In this document: piece after piece, positions 48,739-58,500 of the stretch
Layout of the letters: the number at the start of each line of letters is the position of its first letter
How positions within the stretch are numbered: position 1 is the stretch's first letter
Assembly: GCF_030272615.1 (NCBI RefSeq)
Contig: NC_081406.1
Span: forward strand, 214,124,997 to 214,183,496
DNA: 58,500 bases
Origin: Cryptomeria japonica
Taxonomy: Eukaryota; Streptophyta; Pinopsida; Cupressales; Cupressaceae
Direction of reading: 5' to 3'
The notes under the pieces: model-generated
Databases searched by the model: none
What the model was told of the DNA's origin: nothing
Seen by the model: the letters and a program-made list of their open reading frames with translations, nothing else
Position numbers and translations under genes: made by a program

Positions 48739-51700
48739 ATGAGTTTTACAACAATAAGCCCTACTTACACTATTCCCGTTAGACGAAGCCTTAGAATTAA
48801 GTCTTTCCAAGGTTTAATTACCGAGGAGATGGAACCTAATTTGAATGGCCTTTTTAACGAGGACACGGGTAATTCCTCTAATCCTCCTAATGATGAAGAA
48901 TCTCTCCATGAGGTTTCTGTAGAACAACTTTCGAAATTGGATAACCAATTTGATGATTTTTAGCAATGGATGTCTCAAGAATACCCCGATAGTCAAGCTC
49001 TTTCATTAATTGAGGGTCTAAAACGTATGGTTCAAAGTGATAAGAATGGAATTGATATTTTGCGTGGTATTGCACACATTGTGGATTCGAATGTGATGCC
49101 TATGAAGAGTTGTGCCGAAATTTTAGGTTATACACAACCTCCCACTCAAGTCAATCATTCTATTCTGTTGACAACTTCTATTGCTAGCATACCTACCTTT
49201 ACATCAAACATAATGACCACTTCAATACAAGACATTCCACCTATGATCTCCCATCATGGGGGCAATCCTTCCTCTTCAAGTAACCCTCTTTCCTCATTCA
49301 ATCCAACTTCTTCATTCATTCCTTCAATAAGTGTCCCTATTACATCTCCACAAATGAACATGGCGCAAGGGGGCAATTCAAATAATCATTCCATTCCTCC
49401 TTGTAGTGCTCCTCTTTTCCAATCATCTCCTATGACTAACCGTCATAGTGTCCCGCCACCTTATTCTCAATCAATACCTTCTTTCAATAACATAATACCT
49501 CCATCACAATCTAACATGTCTAATATGAACTCTTCGACTGAAGCGACCATTAACAATCTTGCACAAACTGTCTCTTCTTTACAGCAACAAATTGCCTCTA
49601 TGAATCAATCTAAGTTTAGTGTGCCCACATTTGATGTTGCGAGCCCACTTTCTCTTGACATTGTTCGAGCTATCCCCCCTAAACATGTTGAAATCCCGCA
49701 TTTGGAGCTTTATAATGGTAAGGGTGATCCTCTAACACATGGTAAGACTTTTCAAACAATATGTACCGATTTTGCTCATGAACAAAGGTTGCTTGCAAAA
49801 CTATTTACTAGGACATTAAGAGATAAAGCCCTACAATGGTATTGCTCGTTGCCTTCTTATTCTATTACTTCTTTCGAACAACTTGCAAATGCTTTTATTC
49901 AACAATTTCAAAACAATATAGGTCCTAAAGTTACTCTGATTGATTTAATACATTGTAAACAAGGTGTTAAAGAAAAAGTGACTGATTTCATTGGTAGATA
50001 TAAGCATTTGTATGCTCAAATTTCTTTTCCAGTGCCTGACAATGATATTCAAAGAATCTTTATTTCTAATTTACAAAAAGATATTAGAGAAAAACTTCTA
50101 TTTTCTGAGTTTACTTCTTTCCAACAGTTGTGTGCAACTCTCCACAATTATCAACTGACTGTGAGTCAAATGGAACAAGAAAATCCTATGGATTCGAGTG
50201 ATAAGGGTGATAGTAGTCAACAACCATTTGGGAAGTTTAAACCAAACAGAGATTCCGTTAAGTTCAATGAAAACATCATCAACAACAATGTGAATGCAGC
50301 ATCAGGTGTGCCTCTTATTTCTAAGTTTTTCAAGAAAGAAAGAAAGTTTACTCCTTTGAATGAATCATTGCATAGTATTATGAATAAGTTATTGGAACAG
50401 AATGTGCTTACTCTCCCTCCTATAAAGCAAATAGATCCTGCAAAGATTAATTCACCCTATTTTGATAACAAATCTTTTTGTCAATTTCATCGTCAACCTG
50501 GGCATGATACTGAAAAGTGTTTTGCTTTAAAGGGTAAAATTCAAGATCTGATTGATAATAATACTATCTCTATTTCTAGTGTGAATGATAAAGGCAACAC
50601 ATCTGTAGCTCCTCCTAACCAAAATCTTAAGATTTTTACTGATCCATTACCTTCTCATACCTCTAATGCGATTGAGACTAATGATTCCTCTTTCTCATCT
50701 GATGGTCTTGTGTCTATGACTCCGAATGTGATTAAGTTTGTAGAGCAGCAAAAAATCCCTAAAGAACCTTCCATCACATTTGATTCTAGTGAAACTATCA
50801 GGGCACCTGATGGTCCTTTATATATAGCTGCAAAAGTCAAGAATACACCTTGCCGTGGAGTGCTTATTGATCCTTCTTGCATGGTTAATGTCATTTTTGA
50901 AGAATTTCTTTTTACTTTGAAATTAAATCAAGTGATCTATGAAAAAACAAATGTGGTTGTGAAACTATTTGATGCATTTTCTTCTCCTGCAATTGGTTCT
51001 ATTACATTACCTCTTGAGGTCCATAACAAATCCCTTGATGTGGACTTTGCTATTATTCCATCATCCGAACAATTTCGTGTGAAGCTAGGCTATCCTTGGC
51101 TATCTTCCATGAAAGCTATTGCTTCTCCTATTCACAAGTGTTTGAAATTTCCCCATAATGGTGAAGTTGTTACTATCAATCATAGTCTCTTTAAACCAGC
51201 TGAAAGAACTTCTAGCATTCCTATTGATTATTTTTGGCCTAAACAATTCCAATTTCTTCCACCATGAAGTGATCATCTTTTCAAATCTTATCAAAAGTGG
51301 AAAACAGATATGATCCTATCTCTAAGTGAACCTAGAACACCTAAACTTGATATTCCTATCGTTCTTGAGAAGGAAGTCCTTCCTTTGAAAGTTAAAACTA
51401 ATGTCTTTTCTCAAGAAGATTCCCAACCCATTTCTATGGATGTGACTATGTCTATGACTAATAAACTTTCTAAAAGTAGACCTATACCTCCTCGTCATGA
51501 TGGACTTGGTCTCCTTCCTAAACCAAATATTCCTTCTTTATATGGAGCAGTTCCTCCTCCTTCCTTTTATAGAGAGAAGAGACCTTCCTCTTCTCCTATT
51601 ATCCAACCTAAGAGACCACAACCTAAACACCCAAGTGATAAGGATGAGAACATTCCTCCTCCTCAATCTTCTCAACTTCCTACTAAGACTAGACGAAATC

Positions 51701-52170
51701 ATTCTGTGCATGAACGCCGATGAAAGCATCGTCTTAGAGCTCAGGCAGCTGCTTCTCAAACTTTGCAATCCCCAAAAACACCTTCAGCTAGTATTATTCG
51801 ATTTTCTCCAAAATCTCCTAAGCATAAGATGCATGATAATTTTGATCCTGTGCGAGTTAAAGATCCTATTTTTATAAATCTTGATGATGATATAGATGAA
51901 AATGTTATTCATGATGAAAATGCTACTCCTCTTTCTTCTGATAGTGAATATGAATATGTTGATGTTGATAACCATTTATCTAACGAATTTTCTAAAGCAC
52001 TTATCCTAGCTCCTAGACAAGAACAACGTGGCTTGGAACATGAACATAGCCCTTGTTTGGATCTTGTGATAGCTCCATCTGTTGTGTTGAATGTTCCTCC
52101 TCTAGCGTGTTTCTTGCCTTCCCGAAATATTGATCAACAAGATCGGGGGGTAGATGACGTGCTAGACTAG
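48739..52170 (+). pseudogene. Gag-protease polyprotein with C-terminal extension, one frame with three stops
   Basis: The ATG at 48739 (MSFTTISPTYTIPVRRSLRI) opens a frame that stays in register to 52170, 1143 codons, with only three stops: TAG 48961, TGA 51265 and TGA 51721. The longest open part is 48970-51267 (765 residues). Numbered from 48970, residues 60-190 are Ser/Pro/Asn-rich. Residues 240-400 are a retrotransposon Gag capsid domain (LELYNGKGDP, LRDKALQWYCSLP, FIGRYKHLY). Near 502-517 there is a zinc-knuckle variant with His for the second Cys (CQFHRQPGHDTEKC). Near 610-745 there is a retropepsin-like domain whose active site reads LIDPSC instead of DTG or DSG, followed by the LGYPWL motif. 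The extension 51268-52170 is Pro/Lys-rich, then acidic, and is not recognised. Gag would package RNA in virus-like particles; the protease may be inactive. Confidence 0.85.
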
Positions 52171-52918
52171 TTTCATTAGCATAGCAGACTCTCTCCTCCT
52201 CTCTTTCTTTTGTTACTTCTTCTATATGTTATTCTCATTCTTCTATTTGTTGTCCTTAGTGTTGTCTAGTTGAGGACGATGCAAAGCATTGAGATCTCTT
52301 TTGGTCTCTCTCATGTTGGCTCAAAAGACACATGTGTTCCCTTCTTCTAGGTGACCTTCCTTGATTGGGGAATGAAGAACAATTATGCATACATACATAT
52401 GATATACATGAATTATCATACAACATACTGACCCTAAGGAAAGCGAAGTCACCTCGTGCTTTGTGTTTTGTGTCTATTATCCTTGGGTTTATCTCACAAT
52501 TGGGGGCTAAATCTTTGTGATAACGTGCTCCTTTCCCTTCTCATTTCTTATGTGTATCACTACCTTAAAGCAATCACCCCCATTGAGGCATGTGCGATCG
52601 CTTTAACGTAGGGGGGTATACACCCCGTCTATCCCTTCAGGATACTTGAAAATTTCTTGACAAACTTAGCTTTTCCTTGAAAATTTTTGATATCTTTCTT
52701 GCATGACTCATAGTGAGGGAACCTTACTACCGATAGTCATGGTTCTCCCTCGTGATCTTCCCTTTTACTTTGTCAATCGAAGTTGTAAGATCCTTAGTCC
52801 ACTGGGGGCTTGGTGTATCTTGCCTCCTTGACGTGGTGAAAGTCTTTCAATGTTGTTTCCTTGTACTTTACCAGAAGTATCAACATATGCTTATACTCCC
52901 GCTAAAGTGGGGGCTAAA
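52171..52918 (+). other. 3' internal region and polypurine tract of the TR-GAG element
   Basis: No coding signal. It has paired phrases such as TTGGGGGCTAAATC (52501) and GTGGGGGCTAAA (52908-52918), the latter in polypurine-tract position directly before the 3' LTR. GGGGGGTATACACCCC at about 52613 is a short palindrome. Confidence 0.6.
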
Positions 52919-54169
52919 TGTAGTGTCCTAAAATTGTGACACTTGCAATTTCAACTGCATTTGGGTCTTCACGATGGTGACGCAACACTAAACCTGAATG
53001 GAGACCCCGAAACTTGCTTGCGACACCAAAAACTGCATTTTCCTGCACCTTGGCATGATCCCTCCTTGCACCTTGCTGTCCCGGGAGGTGGGACCATGGC
53101 ACCCAGCGCCCTGGTCCTTCAGGACTAGGGCGCCCAGCGCCCTGGTCCCCCAGGGCCATGGCGCCCAGCACCCTGGTCCCTGGCCCTGTTTTGGGCCCGG
53201 TCTCCTTTTGGGCATCGGGTCTTGAAGTTTGCAAATTAGAAAATAATCTTCCCAGGTCGGCCCAAGGTCGGAAAAATTAGTCTTTTAACCCTAATTGACA
53301 AGTATATAAACTACATTTCCCCTCTTAGAAAGGGTAGATGAAAAAGAGGCGAAAGCGATATTCAAACATTCAAACATTCAAGCATTCAAGCATTCAAGCA
53401 TTCCTTCAAGCAATTGAGCATTCTAAGTCTCCATTCAAGGCTAAGTGTTGCATTCAAGACAAGGATTCAACCATTGAAGAGGAGATCACATACAACATAC
53501 AACAACATTTACACCTTTGCATGTAAGAATACAAACATTCTTACAACAAGGTATCAGTACTTGATTACATTACAATCATTTACATTTACAACACTCTCAT
53601 TTCTTGGTTAATTCCAAAACCGGGGTTTGACCTAAGGGCAAACCCCTAATCCCTAACCCCCCAATCGTCCTCTCTTTTCTATGTGTAGGTTGCAGGTACA
53701 CGGTTGTAATTGAAGATCTGGAACCCTTGTGCAGAGACGAACAGATCCCCCTTCGTTTCGCAGATTTTTCGGAGGACCGTGTGCACGCCGGGCACCATCG
53801 TCTTGTCAACTTTCGCTCAAACTTGCAGGAGAACATCATCTCAACATTTACTGCTAATTCCAAGTTCGCAACTTCATCCCATGTTTCTATTTCTGTCTGC
53901 AAGCGAATCTTTCTTACTTTCACATATACTCCTAGTTCAATCCTTCTATCTACATTCTTTACAAAAGAGGGTAGCCTTGCTGTCACAACCCTTGAAACTC
54001 ATTCAACATTCAATCTTGCATTGTGTGGGATTGGATCTTGTGGGTTTCAACCCCTCTTTTGAATGTAAAGTCTCTCCTAAGTGAAAACCGTCAATCCTAG
54101 TGACCTCCTTTCTCTCTCCTTGGAGTCGGAGTGGGGGGGAACACCTAGGGTTTGATTTTTCACTTTACA
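52919..54169 (+). repeat. 3' LTR of the TR-GAG element
   Basis: TGTAGTGTCC to TTTACA, followed by the duplication CTAAC. It carries the same GC-rich triplet, TATA box (53303-53310) and CATTCAA array as the 5' LTR. Differences cluster in the first 420 bp. Confidence 0.92.
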
Positions 54170-54174
54170 CTAAC

Positions 54175-54723
54175 ATATATCCAAATGAATGTGCATGAGG
54201 AATTATTATGACTACTAATTCCATTTATTAAATTTATATATATGGATGTATATGTGTGTAGGTACTAGACATCGACTCCACCCGGCTTCACAGGTTTGAG
54301 TGTGCCTAACATTCCCCGATGGTGGTAATGGAGATAGCATAGAGGCCCAAGTTCACTTATCCTAACTGTTGTTCCATATTGGGATAGTCATCCTTGGTCA
54401 TGATATGTCTTATTTGAATTTTCTCTAAATTCAATGTTCGTAACCCTGAGTTAGTTGCTTGAGTATGTGGTGAATGTTGTTTCTATCTTGGTTATGATGT
54501 AAGTATTCATGTGTAATATTTTAATGAGTTGATAATATTATTTTAAATATAATTATTTATGATTGTTAGTACTATTATTAATATTATTGTTTAATTATAA
54601 GATATGATTTATCTATATTTATATTAAAGTATTTATTTCCACTATCTAATTATGAGATTATTTATTTATGAGACTATAATTAATTGAGTTCTTTTTGTTG
54701 GGAATTAATAAATGATATAAAGC
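54175..54723. other. Right flank of the TR-GAG target, possible old LTR sequence
   Basis: Contains GTAGGTACTAGACATCGACTC, then CACCCGGCTTCACAGG and CATTCCCCGATGGTGG, a style common in gypsy LTRs. I cannot define ends or a family. No gene. Confidence 0.3.
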
Positions 54724-55951
54724 TATTAGAATAACTGGTGGACAACCGAGAGGGGGGGGGGATGAATCAGTTGTCAACAGATTAGATTAATCAAACCACT
54801 TTATAATCTTTAACCGGAGCACATAAACATTAAATACCAGAACAACAGAAATAGATACCGGTAAGAAATAAAACTTAAGACTGAATCAGAGAATTAACAC
54901 AATGCAACCATACCACATAACACGATGATTTGTACATGGAAAACTTGGTAAAGGGAAAAAACACAGTGGGAAGCCTACCCATAGTTAGATGATACTTTTG
55001 TAGAAAGTATGTGATACAATAAGGGGCCTACACATGCAGGGAGACACACTGCCTAGAGCGTACTACTCATTACAAAGGAGTCTCACTGATTATAGAAAGG
55101 TTATAAGCACCTCAATATAATTGGATAACAATCCAGAAGAATGAATTGTTGATGATAGTCTACCATGCCTGATTACAGTCCCAGTTAAGCTCAATACCGA
55201 AGGCCTTTGACCTCTTACATAAACTAAATTCGATCACCTAAGATCGACCAAATCTCCTTCGCATATTATATTTCATTCCATGACCATTACTTCCATGAAC
55301 ACGATCTACAATGAGATCTTACATCAATTTATACAAACCCTAAGGCCTAAACCAATTAGGTCAGCCACCTAAAAGATATTACAATAAGATCATTACATAC
55401 ATTCATATTACAATGATATGCCATGTCGGCTTAGACCAAAACAACATTAACCAATCCATAAATCATCTGAGTAACGTGTAGAGATCACATAACATGATAC
55501 CAGTCCATAACCTAGACCCAAATAGATTCACCACACCAAAGTGATGTCTCCAATTAGTCGAGGCATGAACAAAAATCACCTTTTGCATCTTGAATTCCAT
55601 CTAGAAGTCACACCAACACCACTTATACATCCTATCAAAGATTCTCAGTAAAAGATCTATCAGTAAAACCTTAAACCCTTACCGGTATAGGCTTACTAGA
55701 GTGTATGATAGCATCCGATCATCAAGTCAATACCAACTGACCAAAACATACTCCAAAAAAATCAAACCAAACATATTTCATTGATCCAAACATGTCGGTA
55801 GTATCCAACTGATAGTCCCTTTTGCTGGTAACACTAGTTCTTCTACCGGTAACCAAAATATGTCTGCTGGTAACCAATCATAATAACTAGTGTTGTCATC
55901 AATGACAAAACATCAATGCAACACATAATCAATTCCTTCATATTGCTAACA
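54724..55951 (-). repeat. 3' LTR of an antisense copia element
   Basis: On the minus strand it starts TGTTAGCAATATG at 55951, after a polypurine tract, and ends at 54724 in TA where CA is expected. It is 1228 bp. It is related to the solo LTR at 38255-39345 (shared TGTTAG-type start, pyrimidine-rich end and CATTGATGTTTTGTCATTGATG block). The other LTR is beyond the window. Confidence 0.8.
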
Positions 55952-56314
55952 ATCTCCCCCTCTGGCATTGATGGTGACACTAGATGTGAAAAATAAAACA
56001 TCTAAGTGCCAATAAATGCCAAAAATTTCTCATAGAAGATATAACAATGAAAAACTAAAAAATCCCAGCAACTTCCCCTGAGGAGTGTTGTCCAATCTGA
56101 AATTGATCTGAACCTCTCTCTCATATGACATATTATGGTATTATTTTTCACATTATAACTCTCCCCCTTTGACATCAATGCTAAATGACATAGATATCAA
56201 AATCTTGTGAATCTCAAAGCTGACTACTCCCCCTGAGTAGTAGCACCACTACATCAACCCAGAGAAAAGGATAAAGCTGGTGATGCATACTAGACTAATG
56301 CTTTGCTCCATCAG
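55952..56314 (-). promoter_or_regulatory. Polypurine tract and 3' untranslated region of the antisense copia element
   Basis: On the minus strand CCAGAGGGGGAGA at 55965-55953 is the polypurine tract. A second purine-rich tract lies at about 56168-56160. No coding sequence between the stop at 56315 and the LTR. Confidence 0.7.
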
Positions 56315-58500
56315 TTAAGTTTCTGCTGGAGGAGTAGATACCCCTAACCTATCTCTCAAATATTCAAATGATTCCTTAGATAGTTTTTTAGTGAATATAT
56401 CTACAATCTCCTCTTTAGTGTTCACATAAACCAATTTGACTTCCTTTTCCTCCACTGTTTCCTTCAGAAAGTTATATTTTATTGAAATGTGCTTAGTCTT
56501 AGAGTGAAATACCGGATTCTTAGATATGTCAATAGTTGCAGAGTTATCACAATAGATAACTATTAGTTCACTACAATTTACCTTGATATCCTTCAACATT
56601 TGCTTCATCCACAAGACTTGAGTGCAATTAGTTGTTGCTGCAACATATTCAGCTTCTGCAGGAGATAAAGAAATGCATGACTATTTTTTTCTAATCCTTG
56701 AAACTAATTTCTTTCCAAGAAAGAAATCTCCACCATAAGTGCTCTTCCTGTCATCAGTATATCCTGCCCAATATGCATCTGTATATGCACATAAAGTGAA
56801 GTTATCATCTCTAGAGTACCATAAGACATATTTTGTTGTTCCTTGCAAATATTAGAATATCTTCTTTACTGCACATTCATGATTTTCTTTAGGATTACTT
56901 TGATATCTTGAAACAATACTTACTACATTTATAATATTCGGTCTAGTCTGAGTTACGTATAACAAGCCACTAATCATAGACTTATACCTTATCAAATTTA
57001 CCGATGCAGATGTGTCTTTGATAGATAATTTATCACTTGTCACCATAGGAGTACTTACCAGTTTGGAATTATTCATACCAAAATTTTTCAACAATTCCCT
57101 TAGATACTTAGTTTGATAGATAAAAATTCCTTTGTCAGTTTGAGTAATCTACAAACCTAAGAAAAATCTCATCTCACCAATCATAGAAATTTCAAATTCA
57201 TTCTTCATATTATTAGATAATTCCATGCACGATTTATCTTCACCTCCAAAAATGATATCATCAACAAATACTTCAATAATAAGAATATCATCATTAGTGA
57301 TCTTGTAATATAAATTACCATCAAAATTGCCCTTAGTAAAACCAAGCTTCAAAAGATATTTATCCAACCTTGCATACCAATCTCTAGGAGCTTATTTCAA
57401 TCCATATAATGCTTTCCTTAACCTGGAAACCATATCTTTGTCATCTGTCAGTGAAAATCCATCGGGCTGCTCAATGTATACTTCTTCCTCAAGTTTTCCA
57501 TTCAAAAATGCACATTTAACATCCATTTGATAGACCTTATAGTTCTTGTATGTTGCATAGGCAAGAAATAGTCTAACAACTTCAATTCTAGCTACTGGAA
57601 CAAATATCTCACCATAATCAATTCCTTCCATTTGAGAATAACCTTTACAAACTAGTCTAACCTTGTTTCTTACAACTTGACCATCCTCATTTATCTTATT
57701 TCTAAAAACCCATTTAGTTCTAATAACATTCTTAGTTTTAGGCTGGGGAACTAAAGTCCAAGTCTTATTCTTCTCTATCTAATCTAATTCATCTTCCATA
57801 GCCTTTAACCAATGTTTATCTTTACAAGCTGCAATAACAAATACCAGTTCAATTTGAGAAATAAGACATACCTCTTCATTTGCCAGTCTTCTTCTTGTCA
57901 TAACTCCCTTATTCTTGTCTCCAATGATTTGATCTTGAGAATGATTTAATCTTACATACCTTGGTGTCTTCTCAACTTCGGGTTCTCTATTCTGATCATC
58001 AGTCACAGTTGAATTTTCTGATTATACCGGTGTAACTGTCTCAGCGTCTTGTATTGGTTGAAGCATTGCTGGATTAGTTATGATTACTTCCATTTCCGGT
58101 TCTTTGTCATATGATATAGATTGATCTTTGTATTGCTCATCCACTTTCACATTTTCGCTCTCCATAATTTTCCGCAATTAACATCTATATGCTTTTCTTT
58201 GAATTGAATATCCAAGAAATATCCCTTCATCACATCTAGGATCAAACTTCCCAATTGAATCATCCCTTTTGATATAACATTTACTTCCAAAAATTCTAAA
58301 ATATTTAAGAGTAGGTGTATGCCTAAACCATAATTCATGAAGAGTCTTACTGGTTTCACCTTTGATATGCACTCTATTGAATATGTAGACTATTGTACTC
58401 ACTGTTTCTCTCCAGTAGATGTGAGGAAATTTGGCTTCCATCATCATGGTTCTTGCTGCATCCAAAATGGTTCTATTCTTCCTTTTCACTACTCCATTCT
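56315..58500 (-). pseudogene. Copia Pol polyprotein, C-terminal part, antisense
   Basis: The minus strand from 58489 to 56315 stays in one frame with no frameshift that I can see; only in-frame stops break it. Order: end of the integrase core (RTILDAARTMMMEAKFPHIYW), the FRIFGSKCYIKRDD and GIFLGY block, an MTRRRLANEEVCLISQIE linker, reverse transcriptase ([32 protein letters not shown] near 57255), then RNase H (YTDAYWAGY, SPAEAEY, YCDNSATID) ending GVSTPPAET at 56315. The gene continues past the window, so gag, protease and the first integrase residues are not seen. Stops include TAA at 58175 and TAG near 57157. At three sites where the array copies have stops it shows either Gln (YIEQP, ITQT) or lies outside the window. 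Confidence 0.9.

Larger units (their letters stand above)
46310..54169 (+). mobile_element. Complete TR-GAG-type LTR retrotransposon (gag-protease only)
   Basis: This element runs TGTAG to TTACA, 7860 bp, with perfect 5-bp duplications CTAAC at 46305-46309 and 54170-54174. Its LTRs are 1252 and 1251 bp and differ at roughly 35-40 sites by eye (about 97% identical), mostly transitions. The internal region (47562-52918) has a primer-site position, a 1.2-kb leader, one long gag-protease frame and a 0.75-kb 3' region ending in a G-rich tract. No reverse transcriptase, RNase H or integrase is present. This is the TR-GAG layout described for plants, in which an element keeps Gag but borrows polymerase from a partner. 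It is the youngest large element in the window. Confidence 0.92.

Noticed and set aside
49000-51300. Minus-strand open frames opposite the TR-GAG gag
   Set aside because: They are antisense shadows of the long plus-strand coding frame.

Overview
This window looks like intergenic DNA from a large plant nuclear genome. It is AT-rich and built almost entirely from decayed, nested retrotransposons. I found no tRNA, rRNA, CRISPR array or convincing single-copy host gene. Plant origin is supported by Ty1/copia and Ty3/gypsy elements primed by initiator-Met tRNA, a plant mobile domain (PMD) fragment with an intron, a gag-only LTR element, and stop codons biased toward TAG as expected from C-to-T decay of methylated DNA. 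A gymnosperm would fit the style of nesting, but the sequence alone does not prove it.

Positions 1-21068 are a nest at least three levels deep. An antisense element (its LTR at 19846-21068) is split by a sense element of the same LTR family at 1844-19597, flanked by the duplication AAATC. That element is in turn split by a copia array at 6543-18199, flanked by CATGG. The array reads LTR, internal, LTR, internal, LTR, so it is a tandem copia element sharing its central LTR. A gypsy gag and its LTR lie antisense at the left edge (1-1264).

Positions 21069-32509 hold a gypsy protease/RT-linker remnant, a long purine-biased stretch, one antisense copy of an uncharacterised repeat-borne protein family (25740-27345), a degenerate CCCTAA-like array, an antisense PMD pseudogene and an LTR-like block. 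Positions 32510-42010 hold a gypsy LTR split by a 4.3-kb insertion with (TA)n tracts, an RNase H remnant, a second copy of the uncharacterised family split by a copia-type solo LTR (38255-39345, duplication ATTTT), and a duplicated 0.4-kb segment. A near-perfect hairpin with 40-bp identical arms lies at 42852-42944.

Positions 46310-54169 are the best-preserved element: a complete gag-protease-only LTR retrotransposon (TR-GAG type) with 1.25-kb LTRs, the duplication CTAAC, and one 1143-codon frame broken by only three single-transition stops. The window ends inside an antisense copia element (54724-58500) whose coding part keeps one reading frame.
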